Both the position numbers and the translations under genes were made by a program. Shown here in pieces: positions 34,360 to 43,338 of a stretch of 64,000 nucleotides of DNA. The notes under the pieces are model-generated. The model was given only the letters and a program-made list of their open reading frames with translations, did no database searches and was not told the origin of the DNA. Numbering within the stretch: position 1 is the stretch's first letter; each line of letters begins with the position of its first letter. The DNA comes from Undibacterium sp. KW1 (GTDB lineage Bacteria; Pseudomonadota; Gammaproteobacteria; Burkholderiales; Burkholderiaceae_D), in assembly GCF_009937955.1 (NCBI RefSeq), contig NZ_AP018439.1, positions 4,588,001 through 4,652,000 on the forward strand. Direction: 5' to 3'.

Positions 34360-34983
34360 TCAGTAGTGGTAAACCCAGCGAAAGAAAACCCACGTATAGA
34401 TAGACAAACGCGCCACCCACTGCCCCACGCCAAAGGCCAGCACTGGCCACAAGAATTTCCACAGGCGGGCCTTGGTGCCTGCGGCAGCGCTGCCCCTGAG
34501 AATATCCACCAGATCAATCACGATCTGGGTGACATTGCCTGTCATTACGGTGGTGGGCGCCAGCTCGGTCCAGACCAGGCGGCTGGCCGCATTTTGCACA
34601 CCCATGGCGGCGGCACCAGCGATGCCTGCCAGCAAGGGTAGAACAGCATCGGTGCTTTGCACAGGGGTGGACAAGTAACCCAGCAACATAAAGACCAGCA
34701 AGAACAGTAACTGCATACCTGTCAGTGCGCGGGCTGCAGATTTGCCGCTGGCTTCGAGCTTGACGGCGATGATACGCGACAAGGCCACTGCCAGGATAAA
34801 GGAAGGGAAAGCCAGAAACTTGATCAGCACACCATGGCTGGGGTGGGCGAGCTCACTACCAATGAGCACAAAGTTGCCAGTCACATGGGCGGTGAACAGG
34901 CCAAACAAGGCAACAAAACCGACGGTATCGACATAGCCTGCGGTAGAACCCAGGGCAATGCCCAGCGTGTGTTTGCTTGTCAT
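34360..34983 (-). CDS. DUF1275 (YoaK-type) membrane protein
   Basis: 207 residues, about six membrane segments. Family features: ALGSTAGYVDTVGFVALFGL, FTAHVTGNFVLIGSEL, AAAMGVQNAASRLVWTELAP and TTVMTGNVTQIVIDLVD. The function is not known. Its start overlaps the stop of the DoxX gene by 4 bp (ATGA), so the two are translationally coupled. It is the last gene of the nine-gene operon. Confidence 0.88.
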   Translation of the reverse strand: MTSKHTLGIALGSTAGYVDTVGFVALFGLFTAHVTGNFVLIGSELAHPSHGVLIKFLAFPSFILAVALSRIIAVKLEASGKSAARALTGMQLLFLLVFMLLGYLSTPVQSTDAVLPLLAGIAGAAAMGVQNAASRLVWTELAPTTVMTGNVTQIVIDLVDILRGSAAAGTKARLWKFLWPVLAFGVGQWVARLSIYTWVFFRWVYHY

Positions 34984-35396
34984 GCAGATTTACCCTTGCT
35001 CAATGAATAGGCGCCCGGCCCGGCCAGGGCGATACTGCCAAAGATGATGAGCAGCAGCCAGCCGAACTGGCCTTCGGCGATGCTCCAGCCAGGGTGTACT
35101 GCCAACATGGACACCAGCAGCAAAATGATGATGGGAAGGCAGGCCAGCCTTGTCAAGATGCCTGCTGCAATCAACATTGGGCAGACAATTTCTGCCAGCA
35201 GAGCCAGCCACAACGTCAGGCTGCGGCCCAGATGTATGGGGTCATCGATATGTGCCAGCTCGGTGCTGTAATGCAGGAGCTTGGGCAAGCCATGCACGTA
35301 CAAGAGCATGAAGGCACCTGCCAACCGGAGGAAGAGCAAACCCAGGTCAGGTTTGGCTGGCATGGACAGCCGCTGGAAGGAACCCATCACTTTCAT
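34980..35396 (-). CDS. DoxX-family membrane protein
   Basis: 138 residues from the ATG at 35396, which has AAAGG upstream; the longer frame would run into the XapX gene. Four membrane segments with DoxX-family landmarks: LGLLFLRLAGAFMLLYVHGL, TLWLALLAEIVCPMLIAAGI, LACLPIIILLLVSMLAVHPG, WLLLIIFGSIALAGPGAYSL. DoxX-type proteins are linked to thiol/redox stress and quinol oxidases, but most have no assigned role. It overlaps the DUF1275 gene. Confidence 0.85.
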   Translation of the reverse strand: MKVMGSFQRLSMPAKPDLGLLFLRLAGAFMLLYVHGLPKLLHYSTELAHIDDPIHLGRSLTLWLALLAEIVCPMLIAAGILTRLACLPIIILLLVSMLAVHPGWSIAEGQFGWLLLIIFGSIALAGPGAYSLSKGKSA

Positions 35397-35406
35397 GGTA
35401 TGCCTT

Positions 35407-35559
35407 TCAGGCGAACTGCCCAGCCGCAAGATAACCTACCGTCATGGCGACAACCAGCAAAGCACCGATGGGTGTAGGCGGTGCTGGCGAAGGAATATCC
35501 AGCCAGCGACACAAGCCACCAATAGCCAGACCCAGTAATGCACCTATTGCGATATCCAT
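35407..35559 (-). CDS. Small XapX-domain membrane protein
   Basis: 50 residues, ATG at 35559: MDIAIGALLGLAIGGLCRWL, DIPSPAPPTPIGALLVVAMT and VGYLAAGQFA. This is the XapX/DUF1427 pattern: a glycine-rich helix, a Cys-Arg-Trp turn, a Pro-rich PSPAPP loop and a second helix with GYLAAG. It is separated by only 1 bp from the next XapX gene and 10 bp from DoxX, so it belongs to the same transcript. Function unknown. Confidence 0.85.
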   Translation of the reverse strand: MDIAIGALLGLAIGGLCRWLDIPSPAPPTPIGALLVVAMTVGYLAAGQFA

Positions 35560-35560
35560 A

Positions 35561-35788
35561 TCAAGCCCCTTTCTCTTTATCTAGTGCATGACCGCCACAC
35601 AAGGCCTTGTGTTTCGCTTCCTGCGCCTGGGTGTAACGGTCAACCAGCCAGTAACCCAGGCTCATGGTCAACACCAGGAAAGCCCCGCTCAAAACAGGTG
35701 GAGATGGCACAGGTATGTGCAGCAAGTTACAGCCCGCACCCGTGACAAAGGAAATTACCAGGCCCAACAAAATTTTTGAATAACGCAT
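35561..35788 (-). CDS. XapX-domain membrane protein
   Basis: 75 residues: ILLGLVISFVTGAGCNLLHI, PVPSPPVLSGAFLVLTMSLG and YWLVDRYTQAQEAKHKALCG. Two membrane helices share the PVPSPP loop with the smaller XapX protein encoded next to it. A short charged tail has one Cys. The tandem suggests a hetero-oligomeric membrane unit. It starts 10 bp after the amidohydrolase stop. Confidence 0.8.
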   Translation of the reverse strand: MRYSKILLGLVISFVTGAGCNLLHIPVPSPPVLSGAFLVLTMSLGYWLVDRYTQAQEAKHKALCGGHALDKEKGA

Positions 35789-35798
35789 CGCCTATTCC

Positions 35799-37649
35799 TT
35801 AAAAAGCAAAACAACTGCAACCCAGCGCGCCCCAGAACCCTGAAAAATCTGATACTGGTACATTTGCGCCGCGCGCCACATCATGCCGGTGTACATGTAC
35901 ACCACAAGCGCCACGACAATGGTGCGGCAAGGCTGTTTTTTGTGTGCCTGGCACAGCGCGATAATGACCACTGACCTTGGTCACTGGCGACCAGTCTGGC
36001 AACACAGGTATGGCTGGTGGCGACAGCGGACTAAATTCTGCCGCTCCATACACAATCTTGCCATCGACAATGGTGAGTACCGCTTCTATGTGTTTGATGC
36101 TGTCTTCAGGTACACTGAAATAGTCAGCAGAGAGCACAGCCAGATCGGCGAACTGGCCTTCCTTGATCTGGCCTTTTTTACCCTGCTCATTAGAGAACCA
36201 GCTACTGCCCAGCGTCCATAATTCCAGCGCATCATCGCGTGACAATTGGGCATTGACACTGGCCAGGCGCATGCCGCCAACGGTACGACCAGAGACCAGC
36301 CAGTACAGCGCAGTCCATGGGTTGTAGCTGGCCACACGGGTGGCATCGGTGCCTGCACCGACGGGCACACCCATCTCCAGCATCTTGGCGACAGGCGGTG
36401 TCGCGCGGGCTGCGTCGGCACCATAACGTTCTACAAAATACTCGCCCTGGAAAGCCATTCTGTGCTGAATGGCGATGCCACCACCGAGCTTACGCACGCG
36501 TTCTATATTGCGCTCCGAAATCGTTTCGGCATGATCAAACATCCAATGCAGGCCATCGAAAGGAATCTCACGGTTGACCTTCTCAAACACATCCAGCATG
36601 CGGCTGATGGATTCGTCATAAGTCGCATGCAGACGGAAAGGCCAGCGCTGGCTGACGAGATGGCGCACGACTTTTTCCAGCTCATCTTCCATGCCTGCGG
36701 CCAGTTCGGGGCGTGGCTCCAGGAAGTCTTCAAAGTCGGCGGCGGAAAATACCAGCATCTCGCCCGCGCCATTGTGACGGTAAAAATCGCTGCCATCGCC
36801 GGGTTTGACCATGTCGGTCCAGCGCTCAAAGTCTTGTAGCTCTTGTCCCTTGTTCTGGGTGAACAGGTTGTAGGCGATGCGTATGGTGAGCTGCTGGTCT
36901 TTGGCGAGCTGGTCTATGATGGCATAGTCTTCAGGATAATTCTGGAAGCCGCCACCGGCGTCAATGGCACTGGTCAAACCCAGGCGGTTCAGCTCGCGCA
37001 TGAACTGACGGGTGGAATTGACTTGCAAGTCCAGCGGCAGTTTGGGGCCTTTGGCCAGGGTGGCGTACAGTATCATCGCATTTGGTTTGGCGATGAGCAT
37101 GCCGGTAGGGTTGCCTGCGGCATCGCGCTGAATTTCGCCACCCGGTGGGTTGGGTGTATCTTTGGTGTAGCCTACTGCGCGCAAGGCGGCGCGGTTGAGC
37201 AGCGCCCTGTCGTACAGGTGCAGGATAAACACTGGTGTATCTGGCGCAGCGGCATTGATTTCATCCAGCGTGGGCATGCGTTTTTCAGCGAACTGGAACT
37301 CAGTCCAGCCACCCACTACCCTCACCCATTGCGGCTGCGGCGTGCGCAGCGCCTGTTCTTTCAACATGCGCAAGGCATCGGCCAGGGAGGGCACGCCTTC
37401 CCAGCGCAATTCGAGATTGTAGTTAAGGCCACCGCGTATCAGGTGGATATGTGAATCGTTCAGACCGGGGATGACGCAGCGTTTTTTCAGGTCGATGACT
37501 TTGGTGCTGTCGGCCTTGAAGCGCATGACGCTCTCTGTATCACCAACCGCCAGGAACTTGCCATCCTTGATGGCGACTGCACTAGCGAGCGGCTGGCTGC
37601 GGTCTACCGTGTGGAACTGGCCGTTATGGAGTATCAGATCTGCGTGCAT
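35799..37649 (-). CDS. YtcJ-type metal-dependent amidohydrolase
   Basis: 616 residues from the ATG at 37649 (AGAGG upstream). Amidohydrolase superfamily, YtcJ/NfdA group: MHADLILHNGQFHTVDRSQP, CVIPGLNDSHIHLIRGGLNY (HxH metal motif), FRLHATYDESISRMLDVFEK, MFDHAETISERNIERVR, GVPVGAGTDATRVASYNPW (metal Asp region), EGQFADLAVLSADYFSVPED. Typical substrates are N-acyl or formamide compounds; not predictable here. The last 40 residues are His/Cys rich and end GFWGALGCSCFAF, an unusual tail that could bind metal or be a membrane-contact peptide. Confidence 0.88.
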   Translation of the reverse strand: MHADLILHNGQFHTVDRSQPLASAVAIKDGKFLAVGDTESVMRFKADSTKVIDLKKRCVIPGLNDSHIHLIRGGLNYNLELRWEGVPSLADALRMLKEQALRTPQPQWVRVVGGWTEFQFAEKRMPTLDEINAAAPDTPVFILHLYDRALLNRAALRAVGYTKDTPNPPGGEIQRDAAGNPTGMLIAKPNAMILYATLAKGPKLPLDLQVNSTRQFMRELNRLGLTSAIDAGGGFQNYPEDYAIIDQLAKDQQLTIRIAYNLFTQNKGQELQDFERWTDMVKPGDGSDFYRHNGAGEMLVFSAADFEDFLEPRPELAAGMEDELEKVVRHLVSQRWPFRLHATYDESISRMLDVFEKVNREIPFDGLHWMFDHAETISERNIERVRKLGGGIAIQHRMAFQGEYFVERYGADAARATPPVAKMLEMGVPVGAGTDATRVASYNPWTALYWLVSGRTVGGMRLASVNAQLSRDDALELWTLGSSWFSNEQGKKGQIKEGQFADLAVLSADYFSVPEDSIKHIEAVLTIVDGKIVYGAAEFSPLSPPAIPVLPDWSPVTKVSGHYRAVPGTQKTALPHHCRGACGVHVHRHDVARGANVPVSDFSGFWGALGCSCFAF

Positions 37650-37729
37650 GGTGCTTACCTCTTGGAAAATCATCATTGACCCGGCAGTTTTCAACCACCG
37701 GATCATTAAAAGCAAAAGCAAGTAGAAAA

Positions 37730-38383
37730 TTAATGCCCTTCACTGGCATTGAACATGCTCTTTGCATAGATCAATCCGAGACCATAACCGCCGCCGTGGG
37801 TAATGGCAGTAGATACGGTTTGATTGTAAGTCTCGCCGCGCGCCCAGTCACGCTGCAATTCAAGCAGGTATTGCAACGATGTCATAGGACGTGCGCCCAT
37901 TTGTATCATGCGTTCCATGGCGCGCTGGTGGGCTTCGTCAGAGACATCACCGCAGGCGTCGGCGATGACATACACTTCAAAACCTTGTTCCAGCGCTGAG
38001 ATAGCCGGGCCAACGATGCAGACAGATGTCCACAGGCCAGCCAGCACGATCCTGTCCTTGCCCTTGGCATTGACGAGTTCGGCAATGCGGCCATCTTCCC
38101 AGGTGTTCATGCTGGTGCGGTCAACGATTTTTTCACCCGGGAAGACGGCTTTGATTTCTTCAAAAATGGGGCCGGAAAAAGATTTCTCGGCCACAGTCGT
38201 CAGGATCGTGGCGACCGAGAATTCCTTGGCAGCCTTGGCCACGAGGGCGGCATTATTGCGCAATGTTACCGCGTCTATGGATTTGGTGGCAAAAGCCATT
38301 TGCGGCTGATGATCAATCATGATCAGGGTGTGGTTAGTCGGGTTCAACAGGGCTTTACCTGGTTCTGCTTTAGCGGTAGGCAT
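37730..38383 (-). CDS. Isochorismatase-family hydrolase (YcaC-like)
   Basis: 217 residues. Cysteine-hydrolase fold: NHTLIMIDHQPQMAFATKSI with the catalytic Asp, LTTVAEKSFSGPIFEEIKAV with the likely Lys, and LAGLWTSVCIVGPAISALEQ with the catalytic Cys. VYVIADACGDVSDEAHQRAM follows. It resembles E. coli YcaC, whose substrate is unknown. It lies 80 bp before the amidohydrolase gene, and the pair may act in succession on an amide or carbamate. Confidence 0.9.
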   Translation of the reverse strand: MPTAKAEPGKALLNPTNHTLIMIDHQPQMAFATKSIDAVTLRNNAALVAKAAKEFSVATILTTVAEKSFSGPIFEEIKAVFPGEKIVDRTSMNTWEDGRIAELVNAKGKDRIVLAGLWTSVCIVGPAISALEQGFEVYVIADACGDVSDEAHQRAMERMIQMGARPMTSLQYLLELQRDWARGETYNQTVSTAITHGGGYGLGLIYAKSMFNASEGH

Positions 38384-38485
38384 GATGTTTTCCTTCGTTT
38401 AATTGAGAGTGGATTAATGTGTCAAAAAGTATTGGTACATGTATTGCGTGAACTACCCTGGTTCGTCTTCTCTGCCTGCGCATGC

Positions 38486-39922
38486 CTAACTGGCCAGTGC
38501 CGCCAGCGCCGCGCCAACACCCGCACCATAGGCTGGATCGGCCTTGCTGCAATTGCTGATATGGCGCTGTTGAATTTCTGCTGCCACGCCATTGAGCGAA
38601 CGTGCCGTGTTTTCAAACAAGAGTTGCTGCTTGTCACTGCTGAGCAAGCGGAACAGGGCACCTGGCTGGCTGTAGTAATCTTCATCAACATGATGATCCC
38701 AGTGACCTGCCGCACCCTCCAGCGCCAGCAATGGCTCGGCAAAAGCTGGTTGTTGCTGCCACGCGCCTTTGGAATTGGGCTCGTAAGCGATCAGACCACC
38801 ATGATTGCCATCGACCCGGCCAGCACCATCGCGGTGGTAACTGTTGAAAGGGCATTTTGGCGCATTCACCGGTATCTGGTGATGGTTGACACCAAGGCGG
38901 TAGCGCTGTGCGTCGCCATAGGCAAACAGGCGCGACTGCAGCATGCGGTCTGGCGAAAAGCCAATGCCCGGCACGACATTGGCAGGTGAAAATGCGGCTT
39001 GCTCAACATCAGAAAAATAGTTGTCAGGGTTGCGGTTCAATTCCAGCACACCCACATCGATGAGCGGGTAATCCTTGTGTGGCCACACCTTGCTCAGATC
39101 AAAGGGGTTGATGTGATAGGTGGCTGCATCTTTTTCTGGCATGACCTGTATCTTCAAGTTCCAACGCGGGAAATCGCCATGCTCTATGCTATGGAACAGA
39201 TCACGCTGGGCACTTTCACGGTCTTGCCCTATCAATTTCTCCGCCTCGGCATCGGTGAGATTAACAATGCCCTGCTGGCAGACAAAATGGAACTTGACCC
39301 AGTGCCTTTCATTGGCGGCGTTCAACATGCTGAATGTGTGGCTGCCAAAGCCATGCATGTGGCGGTAGCTGGCCGGTATGCCACGGTCACTCATGACGAT
39401 GGTGATCTGGTGCAGAGCTTCTGGCATCAGAGTCCAGTAGTCCCAGTTATTATCAGCGCTGCGCAAGTTGGTGCGGGGGTCGCGTTTTACCGCATGATTC
39501 AAATCAGGAAATTTGAGTGGGTCGCGCATGAAGAACACCGGGGTATTATTGCCCACCACGTCCCAGTTACCTTCTTCGGTATAGAACTTGACGGCAAAAC
39601 CGCGGATGTCGCGCTCAGCATCGGCAGCACCGCGCTCACCGGCGACGGTAGAAAACCGCATAAAAATGTCTGTCTTCTTGCCCACTTCAGCAAACAGCCT
39701 GGCCTTGCTGAAAGCAGAAATATCGTGCGTCACGGTAAAAGTGCCAAATGCACCTGAACCTTTGGCGTGCATGCGGCGTTCTGGTATCACTTCACGGTTG
39801 AAGTGCGCCATTTTTTCAAGATGCCAGATATCTTGCAGTAGCAGCGGGCCGCGCAGGCCTGCACTCTGGGTATTCTGGTTATCGACTACCGGCGCACCGG
39901 CAGCGGTGGTGAGTTTATTCAT
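38486..39922 (-). CDS. Monofunctional heme catalase (clade 3, small subunit)
   Basis: 478 residues, normal for small-subunit catalases. Key blocks: [20 protein letters not shown] (catalytic His), [40 protein letters not shown] (catalytic Asn), [20 protein letters not shown], and [20 protein letters not shown] with the heme-ligand Tyr. It degrades H2O2. It sits third in the minus-strand operon between a DoxX-like protein and the isochorismatase-like enzyme, which suggests that the pathway, or its inducing condition, produces peroxide. No signal peptide. Confidence 0.95.
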   Translation of the reverse strand: MNKLTTAAGAPVVDNQNTQSAGLRGPLLLQDIWHLEKMAHFNREVIPERRMHAKGSGAFGTFTVTHDISAFSKARLFAEVGKKTDIFMRFSTVAGERGAADAERDIRGFAVKFYTEEGNWDVVGNNTPVFFMRDPLKFPDLNHAVKRDPRTNLRSADNNWDYWTLMPEALHQITIVMSDRGIPASYRHMHGFGSHTFSMLNAANERHWVKFHFVCQQGIVNLTDAEAEKLIGQDRESAQRDLFHSIEHGDFPRWNLKIQVMPEKDAATYHINPFDLSKVWPHKDYPLIDVGVLELNRNPDNYFSDVEQAAFSPANVVPGIGFSPDRMLQSRLFAYGDAQRYRLGVNHHQIPVNAPKCPFNSYHRDGAGRVDGNHGGLIAYEPNSKGAWQQQPAFAEPLLALEGAAGHWDHHVDEDYYSQPGALFRLLSSDKQQLLFENTARSLNGVAAEIQQRHISNCSKADPAYGAGVGAALAALAS

Positions 39923-39963
39923 GACATTTCTCGCGTCTTGTTGTGCGTCTTGTGTTGTGCATC

Positions 39964-40362
39964 TTATTGCGGCTCTGTCTGGTTGGCCTTATCGTTCACC
40001 AGTATCAGGCGGCGTCCAAAAAACTTGGCATCTAGGGAATAAGCCCCCGGCCCCAGCAAACCCGATGCGATGGCATTGGCGATGACCAGACCAAACATGG
40101 GCAGCAGAGGCTGTATTTGCGACCCATGATTTAACAGGCAAAATGCCGCCATCGCCGCGCACAGCAAGGCAAGCAGCGGCGTTAGTATGCCTACGCAAAG
40201 CAGCACTGCCGTCGCCTGTGCCAGCCATTCCATCCAGTCGACCAACACTGGCCTGGCACAGCAAGCGCTGACCGCAGGAAGCTGCAAGGCCACAACAACG
40301 CGCAGTATCAGCAAACCTGCCCCGGCCCGGCCAGCCGGGAACATGGAATAAAGTCTTTGCAT
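39964..40362 (-). CDS. DoxX-like small membrane protein
   Basis: 132 residues with four hydrophobic segments: [55 protein letters not shown] and [30 protein letters not shown]. The closing [11 protein letters not shown] matches the DoxX ending, but overall similarity is weak. It lies 41 bp upstream of catalase and 22 bp after the alpha/beta hydrolase, so it is co-transcribed. The operon thus holds two DoxX-type proteins. Confidence 0.7.
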   Translation of the reverse strand: MQRLYSMFPAGRAGAGLLILRVVVALQLPAVSACCARPVLVDWMEWLAQATAVLLCVGILTPLLALLCAAMAAFCLLNHGSQIQPLLPMFGLVIANAIASGLLGPGAYSLDAKFFGRRLILVNDKANQTEPQ

Positions 40363-40384
40363 CGCTGGTCTGGCTTCGCTGTGC

Positions 40385-41377
40385 TTAAGCCTTGATAAAG
40401 TTCAACATGTCTTTGTTAAACTGGTCTTTGTGGGTGTCCGTCAAGCCATGCGGTGCGCCTGCGTAGACCAGCAGTTTGGAATTCTTGACAAGCTTGGCAG
40501 CGGCGCGACCTGAGGCGTCGATAGGTACGATCTGATCATCGTCACCATGCACGATCAATGTCGGGATATCAAACTTCTTCAGGTCTTCTCTGAAGTCTGT
40601 TTCCGAGAATGCCTTGATGGAGTCGTAGGTATTCTTGTGCCCTGCCTGCATGCCCTGCGCCCACCAGGAGTACACCAGTCCTTGCGACACTTTGGCACCA
40701 GGACGATTAAAGCCGTAGAAAGGCCCGCCTGCCAGGTCCAGATACAATTGAGCACGATTGGCCAGTGAACCAGCACGCAAGCCATCAAACACAGACATAG
40801 GCAAGCCACCAGGGTTGGTATCAGTCTTTAACATCAAAGGTGGCACAGCCGAGATAAGGCCCGCTTTTGCGAGGCGCTTGGTACCATGGCGGCCAATATA
40901 ACGCGCCACTTCGCCACCGCCGGTAGAGAAACCGAACAGGACCACGTTTTTCAGATCCAGCAACTCGATCAACTGCGCCAGGTCGTCGGCGTAGTGGTCC
41001 ATGTCGTTGCCGTCCCATGGCTGACTGGAGCGACCATGGCCACGGCGGTCGTGAGCGATACAGCGAAAACCTTGTGAGGCCAGGAAGATCATTTGCGATT
41101 CCCAGCTATCAGAATTCAATGGCCAGCCATGGCAAAAAACGACGGGCTGACCTGAACCCCAGTCCTTGTAATAGATATCGGTACCATCTTTGGTTTTGAA
41201 GTAAGCCATTTTTTTCTCTCCGTGAAAGTGAGCTGGTGCGGTGGGATGGATCGCCTGATCGGCGGGAACTGCCATGACGCCAAAAGGAACACTGAAGGCC
41301 CCAACTGCAACGACACCACCCAGCAAGACCTTGCGCCGCTGATGGTCCACTGCCATTCCGTCGTTTTTTGTTTCCAT
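40385..41377 (-). CDS. Exported alpha/beta hydrolase (non-heme chloroperoxidase-like)
   Basis: 330 residues from the ATG at 41377, preceded by TGGAGA. Signal with twin Arg: [20 protein letters not shown]. The mature enzyme matches arylesterase/cofactor-free haloperoxidase types: [60 protein letters not shown] with nucleophile Ser in [27 protein letters not shown] with Asp, and [20 protein letters not shown] with His. These enzymes hydrolyse esters and can form peracids with H2O2. It is the first gene of the operon that also encodes catalase. Confidence 0.9.
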   Translation of the reverse strand: METKNDGMAVDHQRRKVLLGGVVAVGAFSVPFGVMAVPADQAIHPTAPAHFHGEKKMAYFKTKDGTDIYYKDWGSGQPVVFCHGWPLNSDSWESQMIFLASQGFRCIAHDRRGHGRSSQPWDGNDMDHYADDLAQLIELLDLKNVVLFGFSTGGGEVARYIGRHGTKRLAKAGLISAVPPLMLKTDTNPGGLPMSVFDGLRAGSLANRAQLYLDLAGGPFYGFNRPGAKVSQGLVYSWWAQGMQAGHKNTYDSIKAFSETDFREDLKKFDIPTLIVHGDDDQIVPIDASGRAAAKLVKNSKLLVYAGAPHGLTDTHKDQFNKDMLNFIKA

Positions 41378-41551
41378 GAGTTTCTCCATTTGCATCAATA
41401 AAGTAGAAGGGCTGTCCCTGCCGGCAAGCAAGTCAAGGCACAGCCATGCGATAGAGCAAATTGTAGGAAACTTGCAAGAAATGCACATCGCTCTAAAGCG
41501 GGGGGAGCGACTAATCATTTTGGGTAGTTTTTACACGCGGCGGCCGAAGCG

Positions 41552-42403
41552 CTATTGCAGGTACAACTGTCTAAACAGAAATCGCCAGGTAGCAAAACGG
41601 CACACAGCACTCCGGTCGCCCGACATTTCAGGATTACGCATAATCAGCGACAATTCGCTCCCTGCAATGTCGCCACTCCAGATTTCCAGCCTTGCCTGGA
41701 GGTCACTGGCATGCGCCAGTATTTGTCGCAGGCCTAAAAAACCGCACGCGTCCGAAACGCCTGGCGCAAGTCTTGTATAGCCCTGACCGTCATCGCGGAT
41801 ACGTAATCCAACAAACCCGAATGTGTAACAAAGCTCCACTTCCACCCTGCGCGCATGAGCGTAAAGCGCGGCATTGATCATTGCTATACGAGACAGTTGA
41901 TAAATGGCATAGTGCGTGGCTGAAGTGGCGGGCTGCGCTTGTCCACCGATGATCACACAAAAACTGGTCCGGCTATTTGCCACCAGACCGAATGCCAGTT
42001 CAAGGAGCGACTGTTCGAGTTCACTGCCCGGCCGGGAGTCAATTTGCTCATCCAGAATGGCTCGCCGCCCTTGCGCCAGCATGCTCTCTGCCTGGTCCAG
42101 CAGAGTTTCAATCTGTTCGCGGCTCCTCCCTTCCGGCGGCAACTGGCTTGCAGTTGCCTGCAGACTCAACATCAGGCCCTGCACACCCTGTATCAGGGTG
42201 TCGTGCATCTCTGCCAACCCTGGATTATCATGTGACCATCGTTGGTTCAAAACCGCTGCACGCAACATACCGACCTGAAACAAGAAGTAAATGCATACAC
42301 TAAGCACCACCAACGCCAAGGTCGATTGCCAGGGCAACATCGCGCTGTAGTAAGCATGTGAATCGCAGATCGTGCAAAAAACCGGAGATGTAGCAAACAA
42401 CAT
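41552..42403 (-). CDS. Short NarX-type sensor histidine kinase, degenerate N-box
   Basis: 283 residues with the ATG at 42403, which has AGGA 5 nt upstream. One membrane segment (STLALVVLSVCIYFLFQVGM), then HisKA_3 with AEMHDTLIQGVQGLMLSLQA and a HATPase-like domain (FGFVGLRIRDDGQGYTRL, GFLGLRQILAHASDLQARLE). The usual N-box REALxNAxxHA is replaced by SRIAMINAALYAHA, lacking the Glu. There is no recognisable input domain. It is divergent from the response regulator gene at 42643 and upstream of the nine-gene operon. Weak or altered kinase activity is possible. Confidence 0.8.
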   Translation of the reverse strand: MLFATSPVFCTICDSHAYYSAMLPWQSTLALVVLSVCIYFLFQVGMLRAAVLNQRWSHDNPGLAEMHDTLIQGVQGLMLSLQATASQLPPEGRSREQIETLLDQAESMLAQGRRAILDEQIDSRPGSELEQSLLELAFGLVANSRTSFCVIIGGQAQPATSATHYAIYQLSRIAMINAALYAHARRVEVELCYTFGFVGLRIRDDGQGYTRLAPGVSDACGFLGLRQILAHASDLQARLEIWSGDIAGSELSLIMRNPEMSGDRSAVCRFATWRFLFRQLYLQ

Positions 42404-42642
42404 GCTGTCCTGGTTTTGTAAGTGTGAAAGCAGCAATGTCGTCCCAGTGACGCAAAAGTGTCAATCACCCTTAGGAGTAATTGACAGCAATCTCCGTGGA
42501 TTATTGCGCTGTCATTTTTTGATGGTGCCAATACCAGTTTTGCTAAACGATGCTATATTGCACTTTTTAACAAATACTGCGGATGTCGGGCTTTCCCTTT
42601 CAGTGGAAGCAGGCTCCCAGGTCCATTTTGCAAACAGGAATC

Positions 42643-43308
42643 ATGGAACATTGCGAATCGACCATACCAATTACGATATTGTCAGTGGATGATCACCCGC
42701 TGTTCCGCCAGGGCATCGCCAGCGTCATCGACAGCCAGGCAGATATGCGCCTGGTGGGCGAAGCCACTAATGGCAATGAAGCACTGGCCAATTACCGCGT
42801 CTTGCGCCCTGATGTCACGCTCATGGATATACAGATGCCGGACATGAACGGCATCGATGCCACCATCGCCATACGCCAGGAATTCCCGCATGCCAGAATC
42901 ATTATCCTGACCACCTATGAAGGAGATGTACGCGCCCTGCGTGCCGTCAAAGCGGGGGCCGCTGGTTACCTGCTCAAGAGCATGTTGCGCAAGGACTTGC
43001 TTGACACCGTGCGCCAGGTCTACAGTGGCCGCCGCTGCATCCCCGCCGACATCGCCATGGAACTGATCTCCCCCGCCAGTGGCGATGCACTGAGCAAACG
43101 GGAGATAGAAGTACTCAAGCAGGTGGCCGACGGCAAATCCAACAAGCGCATTGCCCTCAACCTCGCCATCTCGGAAGATACCGTCAAAGCCCATGTCAAA
43201 AACATCCTGGCAAAACTGAGCGCCAGCGATCGCACCCACGCCGCCGTGCTGGCCCTGCAACGCGGCATTATTGATTTGAATTGCCCGCAACAACCTCACA
43301 TCGTTTAA
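42643..43308 (+). CDS. NarL/FixJ-type response regulator
   Basis: 221 residues from the ATG at 42643 (AGGAA upstream). Receiver domain: ITILSVDDHPLFRQGIASVI (Asp16, Asp17), VTLMDIQMPDMNGIDATIAI with phosphoacceptor Asp62, LTTYEGDVRALR, and AAGYLLKSM with Lys112. LuxR HTH at about 155-215: LSKREIEVLKQVADGKSNKR, ALNLAISEDTVKAHVKNILA KLSASDRTHA. The likely partner is the divergent kinase at 41552. The large kinase at 31133 is a second candidate input. The minus-strand catalase/hydrolase operon is a plausible target. Confidence 0.92.
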   Translation: MEHCESTIPITILSVDDHPLFRQGIASVIDSQADMRLVGEATNGNEALANYRVLRPDVTLMDIQMPDMNGIDATIAIRQEFPHARIIILTTYEGDVRALRAVKAGAAGYLLKSMLRKDLLDTVRQVYSGRRCIPADIAMELISPASGDALSKREIEVLKQVADGKSNKRIALNLAISEDTVKAHVKNILAKLSASDRTHAAVLALQRGIIDLNCPQQPHIV

Positions 43309-43338
43309 TGTAGGTCAGAATTGATAGTGCTCAGCCGC

